Below are positions 1 through 8,334 of a DNA stretch of 64,000 nt, piece by piece. The notes below the pieces were generated by a model. That model was not told the DNA's origin and did not search any database. It saw only the letters and a program-made list of their open reading frames with translations. A program made the translations under genes and the position numbers. Origin of the DNA: Treponema sp. (lineage in GTDB: Bacteria; Spirochaetota; Spirochaetia; Treponematales; Treponemataceae); assembly GCA_017446265.1 (NCBI GenBank), contig JAFSRD010000039.1, forward strand, positions 1-64,000, read 5' to 3'. The first letter of the stretch is position 1. Each line of letters begins with the position of its first letter.

Positions 1-33
1 CTCGTTTTCAACGATTTTTTAGAAGTTTACCGA

Positions 34-66
34 GTTTTAAGTCGTTAAAATATCACGACTTAAAAC
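34..66. repeat. 12-bp inverted repeat (hairpin A of composite repeat copy A)
   Basis: GTTTTAAGTCGT (34-45) and ACGACTTAAAAC (55-66) form a perfect 12-bp stem with a 9-nt A/T loop. The same kind of stem, with different but still paired bases, occurs on the other strand at 15989-16021. It may act as a terminator for a gene left of the window or be part of a mobile intergenic repeat. Confidence 0.7.
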
Positions 67-84
67 ATCGCATTTTCAAGGTTG

Positions 85-134
85 CTTCTAAAAACTGTGA
101 CAGGGCAGCGAAGCATCTAGCCAGTTTTTAGAAG
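85..134. repeat. 13-bp stem-loop (hairpin B of composite repeat copy A)
   Basis: CTTCTAAAAACTG (85-97) pairs perfectly with CAGTTTTTAGAAG (122-134) around a 24-nt loop. The loop core (TGACAGGGCAGCGAAGCATC) recurs almost unchanged at 21725-21744 after tex. It lies just upstream of the BCCT gene. Confidence 0.7.
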
Positions 135-172
135 TCTCCTTATGCATTGTAAATGGAAAATTCAATTTGCAC

Positions 173-1681
173 ATGAAGCATACAAAACGTAAGATTGATT
201 TTAGTACAACAGTAATTCCTCTCGCAATTATTTTGCTGCTGTGCATATTTTTTGTTTTATTTCCAGAGCGTTCTACTTTTGTTATCGGAAAAATTAGATT
301 TTTTTTTGGTGACACATTAGGACTTTACTACCTTATTGTAGGTCTTGGAATTTTGCTCGTTTCGTTTTACATTGCGTTTTCTAGCATTGGTAAAATCAAA
401 CTAGGTGGTAAAGATGAAAAACCAAAATACAATTTTTTCGCGTGGGGTGCAATGATTTTTACTTGCGGACTTGCAGCAGACATTTTGTTTTATTCTTTTT
501 GCGAATGGATTTACTACGCAAACGAAACTCGCCTTGAAGAACTTGGCTCCTTGCAAGAATGGGGGCAAACTTTGGCTCTATTTCACTGGGGGCCAATTCC
601 CTGGAGTTTTTACGCAGTGCTTGCTGCTTGCTTCGGCTTCATGCTTCACGTGCGTGGTGTTCATAAGCAAAAATATTCGGAAAGTTGCAGAGCGCTTCTC
701 GGAAATAAAATTGATTCTTTTCCAGGCAAGTTGATTGATGTGCTTGCCGTAATCGCATTGATTGCAGGAACGGCTACGACTTTTAGTGTTGCAACACCGC
801 TACTGTCTTCTGCTATAACAAGTCTCGCAGGAATTCCTTCGAGTAAATATCTTACGATAGCAATATTAGTTGTAATCTGCACAGTTTATACGATTGCCGT
901 CCTTACGGGAATGAAAGGCGTGAGTTATCTTGCAAATTTGTGCATGTATTTTTTTGCCGCCTTGCTGCTATATGTTTTGATTTTTGGTGGAAAATTTTTC
1001 TATATTCTTGAAACAGGCTTTTCATCACTCGGAACTATGTTGCAAAATTTTATTACACTTAGCACTTATACAGACCCATTGCGAAAAACTAATTTTCCGC
1101 AAAACTGGACAATTTTTTTCTGGGCATACTGGCTCGTCTGGTGCGTTGCATCTCCGTTTTTTATGGGAAGCATTTCGCAAGGGAGGACAATACGGCAAGT
1201 CGTGATAGGCTCCTATCTTTTCGGAATGAGTGCAACGCTCGTTTCTTTTGTCATTCTTGGAAATTACGGCATGGGCATACATGTATCTGGCACATTTAAC
1301 GCTCTTGAATTTTTCACGAAGACAGGAAACCTTTACGAAACGGTCATCGCAATCATCCAAACTTTGCCGTTCTACAAAGTTGTTCTTGTGCTTTTAATCA
1401 TCTCAATGATTTCGTTTTATGCGACATCGTTCGATTCCATTACGCTCGTTGCATCAGCATATTCGTATAAGGAGTTGGGCAAAGGCGAAGAAGCGAGCGC
1501 ACAAACAAAATTGTTTTGGGCAATATTGCTTATGCTCCTCCCGATTGCACTTATTTTTAATGAAAGCAGCATGAACAATTTGCAAAGCGTCTCAATTATC
1601 GCAGCATTTCCCGTCGGCATTGTTATAATCTTGATTATTGCAAGTTTTATAAAAGACGCGCATTCATATTTGAAAGAATGA
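173..1681 (+). CDS. BCCT-family betaine/carnitine/choline-type transporter
   Basis: An inner-membrane secondary transporter of 502 residues, the usual BCCT length, with about 12 hydrophobic segments. BCCT landmarks are visible: the TM3-TM4 stretch with CGLAADILFYSFCEW, a following HWGPIPWSFYA segment, and the family signature region FFWAYWLVWCVASPFF followed by SQGRTIRQ. The family imports quaternary amines such as glycine betaine, choline or carnitine, coupled to Na+ or H+; the substrate here cannot be read. ATG at 173 is chosen over an in-frame TTG at 167; neither has a clear Shine-Dalgarno site. Codon use looks more A+T-rich than in the genes that follow. It stands alone, preceded by a two-hairpin repeat. 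Confidence 0.88.
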   Translation: MKHTKRKIDFSTTVIPLAIILLLCIFFVLFPERSTFVIGKIRFFFGDTLGLYYLIVGLGILLVSFYIAFSSIGKIKLGGKDEKPKYNFFAWGAMIFTCGLAADILFYSFCEWIYYANETRLEELGSLQEWGQTLALFHWGPIPWSFYAVLAACFGFMLHVRGVHKQKYSESCRALLGNKIDSFPGKLIDVLAVIALIAGTATTFSVATPLLSSAITSLAGIPSSKYLTIAILVVICTVYTIAVLTGMKGVSYLANLCMYFFAALLLYVLIFGGKFFYILETGFSSLGTMLQNFITLSTYTDPLRKTNFPQNWTIFFWAYWLVWCVASPFFMGSISQGRTIRQVVIGSYLFGMSATLVSFVILGNYGMGIHVSGTFNALEFFTKTGNLYETVIAIIQTLPFYKVVLVLLIISMISFYATSFDSITLVASAYSYKELGKGEEASAQTKLFWAILLMLLPIALIFNESSMNNLQSVSIIAAFPVGIVIILIIASFIKDAHSYLKE

Positions 1682-1711
1682 TTACCGTCATGCCTTAAAA
1701 GGATTTTCGCA

Positions 1712-2641
1712 ATGATTCTCAATACAGGTCAGCGCACCGACATTCCTGCATTTTATTCAGAGTGGTTCTGCAATCGTCTGCGCGAAAAACACGTGCTCGT
1801 ACGAAATCCGTATAATGTGTCACAACTTATTCGCTACCGCATCTCTCCCGATGTCGTCGATGCAATCTGCTTTTGCACAAAAAATCCTGCGCCGATGCTT
1901 GCACATATGGAGCTGCTTGCGCCGTTCGGACAACTCTGGTTTGTCACAATCACACCGTATGGAAAAAGCATTGAGCCGAACGTTCCCGATAAAACTGAAA
2001 TCATTGAATCGTTCAAAGCGCTTTCAAAAATCGTTGGAGCGGCGCGCATTGTGTGGCGATATGACCCCATCATCATCTTTGGGAAATATACGGTGGCGCA
2101 ACATATGCAAAGCTTTGAGAAAATGTGCCGCGCGCTTTCAGGCTTTACGAAGACATGCGTCATCAGTTTTATAGACTTATATCCAAAAGTATGTCGCAAT
2201 TTTCCCGATGTACAGGAAGTTGCCGCAAACGATAGGCGTGCGCTCGGAAAATCATGCGCAGAAATAGGCGCGTCATACGGCATACAAATCAAAGCGTGCG
2301 CGGAAGGAAATGATTTGGCGCAATTCGGCATAGACTGCACTGGCTGCATGACAAAAGCAGTGTACGAAGCAGTGCTTGGATGTTCGCTAAACATTCCTGA
2401 AAAAAACTATGCGCGTAAAGAATGCAACTGCTATTTAAGCGCAGACATAGGCGCATACAATACGTGCGCGCATTTTTGCCGCTACTGTTACGCAAACTAT
2501 GACAGGCAGACAGTTCTAAACAACATGCAACGTCACAATCCACGTTCGCCGCTTCTCATAGGAAACGTACAGCATGGCGACATCATTCAAGACGCTGTGC
2601 AGGTAAGTTTCAAAAATGGCCAAGCGATGCTTCATTTGTAA
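1712..2641 (+). CDS. DUF1848 protein with C-terminal CxxxCxxC cluster
   Basis: A 309-residue soluble protein matching DUF1848: the N-terminal RTDIPAFYSEWF and VLVRNPYN motifs, then DVVDAICFCTKNP. The C-terminus carries C238-x-C240 and the CxxxCxxC triad C252/C256/C259 (in CAHFCRYCYAN), the spacing of a radical-SAM iron-sulfur ligand set, but placed at the C-terminal end rather than near the N-terminus. C209 and C212 form another pair. The family's reaction is not established as far as I know, so function is open; an Fe-S redox or SAM enzyme is the inference. The ATG at 1712 has an AAAAGGA site 8 nt upstream. It follows the BCCT gene by 30 nt and may be cotranscribed. Confidence 0.8.
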   Translation: MILNTGQRTDIPAFYSEWFCNRLREKHVLVRNPYNVSQLIRYRISPDVVDAICFCTKNPAPMLAHMELLAPFGQLWFVTITPYGKSIEPNVPDKTEIIESFKALSKIVGAARIVWRYDPIIIFGKYTVAQHMQSFEKMCRALSGFTKTCVISFIDLYPKVCRNFPDVQEVAANDRRALGKSCAEIGASYGIQIKACAEGNDLAQFGIDCTGCMTKAVYEAVLGCSLNIPEKNYARKECNCYLSADIGAYNTCAHFCRYCYANYDRQTVLNNMQRHNPRSPLLIGNVQHGDIIQDAVQVSFKNGQAMLHL

Positions 2642-2651
2642 CGCATAATTA

Positions 2652-4334
2652 TCAATAGCCGTCCGACATGGCACGGTTGTTGTCTTTTATGCACAATTCA
2701 TCATACACGAGGCTCCGTTTGCGCAACTCCTGCTTAAGCTCATTCGGAAACGGCATGTTGCGCCAGAAAATGCCGCGTACTTCTTTGTCAAGCCGCTGTA
2801 CGCCGTTCGACTCTTTTGTCATCCACAAAATATAGTCTTCAATGAAAAATTGCTTTAAGTCACCTTTGAGTTTTTGCCTGTCGATGTATTGATAATATTG
2901 GCCAGTGAGCCCTTCTTCCATCCAGTAGTACGACGCTTTTTCTTTTGCAACTTGCCAGCGCAAATCTGCAACAGCAGTGAGCACTGCAATGCGCAAGTCG
3001 CGTGGGTACATGGGCACTGCAATGCGCGCTCGGCTCGTAACGAGATTATAGCGGTCGAACGGCTGCCAGCAAAAACCGCGGTCGCCATATGTGGGCACGA
3101 GCAGCACGTACGGTACAATGCGATTCGGCACGCTTTTGTGAATGCGACAGAACGCGCCCGGGTCGAGCGACTCAATCCAACGCATCACTTCAAGCACATT
3201 TTCGCGTGTGCCTGTACCGTTTTCCGTGCAGTGAAAAAATTCGCGCGTAAAAATAGGAAACTGGTTTCCCTGTCGGCCAACAGTCATCTTTGCCATTTGG
3301 CGCACTGTGTCGAATTCGGTTTTGAGTTCGCCCGTATTCGCTTCAATTATTTCCGGTCCCGCATCAAGCTTATTCTGCACGCTGTCATACACGCCTTTTG
3401 CTTCTTCAAATTCTTTGAAATTTTTTGACAGCTCTTTGTCGTTACGCGACAGTCCGCGCAGTTTTTCTGTAATGAGCGAAAAATTATGTTTTTGCGCTTC
3501 AGTGTATGGAGCAGTATGTGGCTCCATGCCAAAGCACGGCTGATGCTCGCATATGTCGTCTATGAGACGCTTCAATTCTATTTCGAGCATTTCGCGCTCG
3601 TGCTCTTTCATCGTGAGCATGTTTTCCGCACTTTGCAGCTTGCCAGAATTTTTTGACTGCAACTGCATGAGGCGCGTCTGTTCTGCCAACTGAGCTTCAG
3701 TCGGGTCCTTAATAATTTTTCGCGCAGAAGCAGGCTCATCTGTTACCGAAACTCCCATGCGTCCCGAGAGAATTTCCTTAAACCATTCGTCCATGTAGAG
3801 AATGGGCTCATTTGTTAAATTTTCAAATATAATTTTTGAAAAAAACTCTTTATGTTCAGGCTTAAAAAGCGATGGCAACAAAATGCCAAACCGTATGAGC
3901 ATGCGTTTTGGCATAGGCAGCTGCAAATTGCCTGTCTTGACTGCCATGCCGCGCAAAAGTTCCCAATACGCAGAGATGATATTTTGACGATATACCGAGC
4001 GATCTTTCGGGTCTTGACATGTTAAATATTTTGAGAGCTGCGTGTGCACGCGCTGTGCCGATTCATTTTCGCCAGAAAGCGCAGTTTTATAATACTGCGG
4101 GTCATCGAAAACTGATGACGGCATATCGTTTACTAATTTTCCAGGCGGACCAAATTGCCGCACACTTAAATCAACTTCGTGAATTGTTTTTGATGAATGC
4201 CCCGCATATCCTGATGTCTGCGTGTCAGGAAGCGGCTCCATCTTTGCAACATCTACAGCAACTTCACTATCTCTGTGCGCACGCTCAGCTTCTGCGAGAA
4301 TCGCAGCAATTGAGGGGTCTAAATCTTCAGCCAT
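2652..4334 (-). CDS. conserved hypothetical protein, probably spirochaete-specific
   Basis: A 560-residue protein that I do not recognise. It has no signal peptide or membrane segment. The first ~100 residues are acidic and low in predicted structure; residues ~220-330 look like a coiled coil (many E/K/L/Q, e.g. MLTMKEHEREMLEIELKRL); the C-terminal ~200 residues are globular with many W, Y and F. The product is likely cytoplasmic. Its ATG at 4334 has a CGGAG site. It is convergent with the DUF1848 gene (10 nt between stops) and downstream of birA on the same strand, with 63 nt between. Confidence 0.75.
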   Translation of the reverse strand: MAEDLDPSIAAILAEAERAHRDSEVAVDVAKMEPLPDTQTSGYAGHSSKTIHEVDLSVRQFGPPGKLVNDMPSSVFDDPQYYKTALSGENESAQRVHTQLSKYLTCQDPKDRSVYRQNIISAYWELLRGMAVKTGNLQLPMPKRMLIRFGILLPSLFKPEHKEFFSKIIFENLTNEPILYMDEWFKEILSGRMGVSVTDEPASARKIIKDPTEAQLAEQTRLMQLQSKNSGKLQSAENMLTMKEHEREMLEIELKRLIDDICEHQPCFGMEPHTAPYTEAQKHNFSLITEKLRGLSRNDKELSKNFKEFEEAKGVYDSVQNKLDAGPEIIEANTGELKTEFDTVRQMAKMTVGRQGNQFPIFTREFFHCTENGTGTRENVLEVMRWIESLDPGAFCRIHKSVPNRIVPYVLLVPTYGDRGFCWQPFDRYNLVTSRARIAVPMYPRDLRIAVLTAVADLRWQVAKEKASYYWMEEGLTGQYYQYIDRQKLKGDLKQFFIEDYILWMTKESNGVQRLDKEVRGIFWRNMPFPNELKQELRKRSLVYDELCIKDNNRAMSDGY

Positions 4335-4397
4335 TATACACTCCGAACTTTACTATATCACAAAAATAATATTGCCGCAACATACAGACAGCTACCC

Positions 4398-5402
4398 TCA
4401 TACTGCATCTGACCCAATGTGAACTTCACCACTTTCAAGCACGCACTCTCTTCCATCCTCGTTTTGAACAATAAGTTTTGCGTCATCTGTAATTCCTTTT
4501 ACAAATGCTTCGTACGGTTCGCAAGCATTTTCTACAACAGGATGAATTGCAACTTTCATTCCAATAAGAAACGACCTTTTTCTGTATTCAATCATTGCAT
4601 TTAAAAAATCATTGTTTTTGTAAAGAGACAAAATGTGTGTGATTATACTTGCAGCAAATTCACTTCGTTTGGTGTCTGCATTTTTATCTTCTAGCACACT
4701 TCCTGCAATAGCAGAAAGTTCTTTTGGAAAATTAGTCGGAAGAATATTCACTCCAATTCCAACAATGGCACATTCAATTAAACCTGTTTCAAAATTAGTA
4801 ATTCCCTCGGTAAGAATGCCACATATTTTTTTCCCATTTAAAAATAAATCATTCACCCATTTTATACGTGCTTCAACTCCATAAACATCTTGAAGGGCAT
4901 AGCACACTCCAACTGATGCAACGGCTGTAAGAAGCGAAGGTGTAATGGTAAATATTTTTGGTGAATAAATAATCGACAAGTACAGCCCCGAATCTTTAGG
5001 CGAATAAAAAGTTCTTCCCATGCGCCCTCTTCCAGCCGTCTGTTTTTCTGCAATAATTACAGTGCCGTTCAATTTATGAACATCAAAAGCATCTGCACAC
5101 TTTCGTTTTGCTTCCGTATTCGTTGAATCAATCGTTTCGTAAACAATAATGTTTGCATCTATATTTTTTCCAAGCAACAACCTAACATCATCTTCACTAA
5201 TTATTCCAGCGCTTCCAACTAATCTGTATCCCCTATTCGTAACCGATTCAATTTTTGCACCACGCAGGCGAAGAGAACGAACTGCCTTCCATACTGCTTG
5301 TCTTGAAATTCCACATTTTTCTGCAAGGTATTCACCAGAAACAAATCCGTCTTTAGAATGAGGAAATAAAAGTTCGCTCTTAACAGCGCAAAGAGTCTTC
5401 AA
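4398..5402 (-). CDS. birA: biotin--[biotin carboxyl-carrier protein] ligase with repressor domain
   Basis: 334 residues in the BirA bifunctional layout. A winged helix at ~20-62 (helix with CGISRQAVWKAVRSLRLRG, then wing with NRGYRLV) precedes the catalytic domain with the adenylate-binding GRGRMGR loop at 124-130 and KWVNDL at 181-186, the lysine matching the catalytic K183 of E. coli BirA. It activates biotin to biotinyl-AMP and transfers it to carrier-protein lysine; the HTH suggests it also represses biotin genes, none of which lie here. The start is a TTG whose last two bases are shared with the TGA stop of the PII-like gene (TTGA overlap), so translation is probably coupled. Third gene of the DUF1538 operon. 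Confidence 0.93.
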   Translation of the reverse strand: MKTLCAVKSELLFPHSKDGFVSGEYLAEKCGISRQAVWKAVRSLRLRGAKIESVTNRGYRLVGSAGIISEDDVRLLLGKNIDANIIVYETIDSTNTEAKRKCADAFDVHKLNGTVIIAEKQTAGRGRMGRTFYSPKDSGLYLSIIYSPKIFTITPSLLTAVASVGVCYALQDVYGVEARIKWVNDLFLNGKKICGILTEGITNFETGLIECAIVGIGVNILPTNFPKELSAIAGSVLEDKNADTKRSEFAASIITHILSLYKNNDFLNAMIEYRKRSFLIGMKVAIHPVVENACEPYEAFVKGITDDAKLIVQNEDGRECVLESGEVHIGSDAV

Positions 5403-6043
5403 GCGTTTTTTCCTAAAACTATAAAATCAGACGCAGGACTACAAAATACAATGCCGCTACCAGGCTTTTCAAGGCACGGAAGAGTGTGAATTGCTTCCAA
5501 TACAACGCTTGCTTTTGCTGACTCAACTGCAACAAGGAGCATATCTTTTTCTGGAACAATTTCCATGCCAAAAAATTTTGGGTCATTCTGCATTGCGGTT
5601 CCCCTTGCATGAATGACAGTTCCACCGCCTGCGCCTGCTTTTCGAGCCGCAGCCATTATATCATCTGCATATCCTTTGTTTGCAATAACGGTGATAAGCG
5701 TGTGCGTTGTGTTAGAAGTCATATTTTTTTCTCCTTTAGAAACAATGCCATTCTTTACTAAATGAGTTGCACTTACTGTGAACAAAACTCCGAATCCTTT
5801 TTTCTTTGTTGAATTTTCATTTTGTATGTTGCTAATAATTTTATTTTTTGAATCATCACTCATCAGAATGTATACAACATCTTTTGATGAATCGCCTAAC
5901 GCTAATGCTTGCAAAATGCTATTTGACGCAATTCCTCTTCCCATTAAAATGGTAGCGCCTGTGGAACCCGCATTTGTTGCAAGTTTACTGATGTTTTCTC
6001 CGTACCCATGGGGAACAATGCACATTAGCAATGTATAATTCAT
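5399..6043 (-). CDS. tandem PII-like (GlnB-fold) signalling protein
   Basis: A 214-residue protein made of two copies of one PII-like ferredoxin-fold unit. Copy 1 spans ~1-100 and copy 2 ~112-214. Aligned landmarks are IVPHGYGENISKLATNAG versus IANKGYADDIMAAARKAG, then GRG versus ARG, then KDVVYILM versus KDMLLVAV, and GFGVLF versus GSGIVF. PII proteins bind nucleotides or other small effectors at subunit clefts and control transporters or enzymes. The gene overlaps the upstream DUF1538 membrane-protein gene by ATGA and has a strong GGAGG site, so the product very probably regulates that membrane protein. Its effector is unknown. The canonical GlnB uridylylation T-loop is not recognisable. 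Confidence 0.85.
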   Translation of the reverse strand: MNYTLLMCIVPHGYGENISKLATNAGSTGATILMGRGIASNSILQALALGDSSKDVVYILMSDDSKNKIISNIQNENSTKKKGFGVLFTVSATHLVKNGIVSKGEKNMTSNTTHTLITVIANKGYADDIMAAARKAGAGGGTVIHARGTAMQNDPKFFGMEIVPEKDMLLVAVESAKASVVLEAIHTLPCLEKPGSGIVFCSPASDFIVLGKNA

Positions 6044-7530
6044 TCATACCCTCCTGTACGTTTTTTGTATGCAATGCCTAAAATTTGAATTGCAATAAGA
6101 GGAGTCATAGCGATTAGAGCAATCACGCCGAATGCATCTTGAGCGGCACCGCTTGCCTTTGACGCTCCAAGTGTAAAAGATAACACAAATGTTGAACTAA
6201 TTGGACCAGAAGCGACGCCTCCTGAATCGAATGCAATTCCCGTAAAAAGTTTAGGAGAAAAAATCATCAGCATAAGAGCAAGCGCATATCCTGGAATAAG
6301 CACATAAAGCAAATTAAAATTTTTTATTGCACGAATCATTGCAAGTCCTATTGCAACAGAAGCTCCAACAGAAAGAGACAAAAGCAGCACACGGCGTTTT
6401 ATTGCACCACCAGAAATAAGTTCAACTTGTTCAGTTAAAACCCACACAGCAGGCTCTGCGCAAACAACAACTGCCCCAATGATAAATCCTGTTGCAACAA
6501 GAAGAAATTGCCACATGGCGCCTCTTTCAAACGCTTTAGTTCCAAGCAATTCTCCAAGCGTTCTACCTGCACTCATAAACCCTCCGTTTACCCCAACAAG
6601 AAAAATTACAAGCCCAATGTAACTGTAAACAAAACCAATTGTCATACGCTGAACTTGCCGTGGCGGCATTTTTAAAAGTAACAGTTGAAACACAAAAAAT
6701 AAAAACGCAACAGGAAAAAGCGAAGTAGCAGCTTCTTTTGCAAAGTGCGGCAATATTGAAATGAATGAAAAAAGACCGTGCACGGATTCATGTGCAGTTT
6801 GCAAAACAGCATTTCCTGCAATAGCATGATCTGGAAAAAGCACTCCATAGAGCAACACAGCCATAACAGGCCCGACAGAAGCCATACCAGTAAGGCCAAA
6901 GCTGTCGTCTTCTGAATTATCGTGCCCATTTTCTGACCTTGCTCGAACGCTTGAAACGCCAACACCGAGAGCCATAATAAATGGAACTGTCATAGGTCCA
7001 GTTGTAGCACCGCCTGAATCAAACGCGATTCCAGAAAAACTTCTTGAGCAAACAAATGCAAGTAAAAAAATCAAAATATATGAAAGGGCAAGAATTATTT
7101 TTAGCGAAAGATTTAATACTGTTCGAAGAAGTCCTATCATTATAAAAAGGGCAACTCCAACTGCAATCATAATAATAAAAAAACGAGTGCTTACTAATGG
7201 AAAAACACTTTTCACTTGGATTGCAAGCACTTGGATATCTGGCTCGGAAGCTGTTACTAAAAAGCCAATTACAAATGCAGAAAAAAGTAAAAGTGGAAGA
7301 TTGCGTTTTTTTGTTAATTCTGAACCACACTGTTGACCAAGTGGCAAAATGCCAATATCAAGACCGATTAAAAAAATTGTAAGTCCTATGATAAGTAAAA
7401 CACCGCCAACACAAAATCGCAAAAGCAAATCAATGCCAAGTGGTGCAACTGTAAATCCAAGAACAATAACAATCACCATAACAGGCAAAACAGAAGAGGC
7501 AGTTTCCTTAAATTTTTTTGCAATATCCAT
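6040..7530 (-). CDS. DUF1538 integral membrane protein, internally duplicated
   Basis: 496 residues with about 12-14 hydrophobic segments, built from two homologous halves. The same signature appears near residue 167 (FSGIAFDSGGATTGP) and near residue 432 (FTGIAFDSGGVASGP), ~265 residues apart, as expected for an inverted- or parallel-repeat transporter. This is the DUF1538 family. The substrate is not known; the repeated GIAFDSGG loops would be natural substrate- or ion-binding segments. It heads an operon with a two-domain PII-like protein and birA. No clear Shine-Dalgarno site precedes the ATG at 7530. Codon use is A+T-richer than in flanking pth and mazG. Confidence 0.85.
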   Translation of the reverse strand: MDIAKKFKETASSVLPVMVIVIVLGFTVAPLGIDLLLRFCVGGVLLIIGLTIFLIGLDIGILPLGQQCGSELTKKRNLPLLLFSAFVIGFLVTASEPDIQVLAIQVKSVFPLVSTRFFIIMIAVGVALFIMIGLLRTVLNLSLKIILALSYILIFLLAFVCSRSFSGIAFDSGGATTGPMTVPFIMALGVGVSSVRARSENGHDNSEDDSFGLTGMASVGPVMAVLLYGVLFPDHAIAGNAVLQTAHESVHGLFSFISILPHFAKEAATSLFPVAFLFFVFQLLLLKMPPRQVQRMTIGFVYSYIGLVIFLVGVNGGFMSAGRTLGELLGTKAFERGAMWQFLLVATGFIIGAVVVCAEPAVWVLTEQVELISGGAIKRRVLLLSLSVGASVAIGLAMIRAIKNFNLLYVLIPGYALALMLMIFSPKLFTGIAFDSGGVASGPISSTFVLSFTLGASKASGAAQDAFGVIALIAMTPLIAIQILGIAYKKRTGGYE

Positions 7531-7620
7531 ATTTATTTACATACACCATACTATTTTTTTTATCTTTTTTCTACGGGCGGGCATTTTGCCACAGGGCATG
7601 CAAGGATGCACAAAGCGATG

Positions 7621-7649
7621 CTGAACAAAACCATACATTGTGCTATACT
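7621..7649 (+). promoter_or_regulatory. extended -10 promoter of pth, predicted leaderless
   Basis: TGCTATACT (7641-7649) is an extended -10 box; a weak CTGAAC lies 17 bp upstream. Transcription should start about 7656, 1 nt before the ATG at 7657, leaving no room for a ribosome-binding site. Confidence 0.65.
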
Positions 7650-7656
7650 GATGCGT

Positions 7657-8334
7657 ATGATTCAACTTGTTGCATTTCTTGGCAATTACGGAAATAAATA
7701 TAGCGCCACACGCCACAATGCTGCATGGATTTTTGCGGATGCGTTGCCGTTTGCTCATCGTTTAGATTGGCAACAGAAGTTTAAAGGATCATATTGCGGT
7801 GTGGGAATGACTCAGTTCGCCGACTGGGTTTTCCGTGACATGCTTTGCAATACAGAATCTGATTCAGCACCTGTTGCAGCAGAAAACGAGCGTGCGCCTA
7901 CCCTTGCAGAAAATGCGCCGAGCAAGATTTTTCTTCTAAAACCGCAAACATACATGAATGCTTCGGGCGAAAGCATCATAGAACTTGCAAACTTTTACAA
8001 ACTCAAGGCAAATGAAATTCTTGTAGTACATGACGAACTTGAGCTGCCGTTGGGCACAATCAGTTTTAAATGGTCGGGCGGACTGGGCGGTCACAACGGG
8101 CTTCGTTCAACCAAAACTGTTTTGGGCACAGCTGATTTTTGGCGTCTGCGCTTTGGAATAGGACGGCCAAACAACGCCGATGTTGCAGCTTACGTGCTTT
8201 CGCCGTTTACAAGCGATGAACGAATCACATTGGAACAAACGTTTCAGAGCGCGGCAAAACTGCTTGCACAGGCAATTCTTGCACAAGAACCACGCACACT
8301 GCTCAAAATATGGGGAAAGAAAAAAATTGGCTAA
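7657..8334 (+). CDS. pth: peptidyl-tRNA hydrolase
   Basis: 225 residues. Hydrolyses the ester bond of peptidyl-tRNA released from stalled ribosomes. With the start at 7657, N10 and H20 fall exactly where E. coli Pth has its active-site Asn10 and catalytic His20. KPQTYMNASGE supplies the second Asn, VVHDELELPLG the Asp that orients the histidine, and GGLGGHNGLRS the third Asn. An earlier in-frame ATG at 7651 is possible, but the promoter position favours 7657. An acidic/Ala-rich insert of ~25 residues (around TESDSAPVAAENERAPTLAE) sits before the KPQTYMN motif. Overlaps the downstream mazG start by 8 nt. Confidence 0.95.
   Translation: MIQLVAFLGNYGNKYSATRHNAAWIFADALPFAHRLDWQQKFKGSYCGVGMTQFADWVFRDMLCNTESDSAPVAAENERAPTLAENAPSKIFLLKPQTYMNASGESIIELANFYKLKANEILVVHDELELPLGTISFKWSGGLGGHNGLRSTKTVLGTADFWRLRFGIGRPNNADVAAYVLSPFTSDERITLEQTFQSAAKLLAQAILAQEPRTLLKIWGKKKIG

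Noticed and set aside
7531-7656. Leaderless promoter for the DUF1538 gene
   Set aside because: TATGTA lies 7 nt before the ATG on the minus strand, but the region is uniformly A/T-rich and no hexamer stands out.
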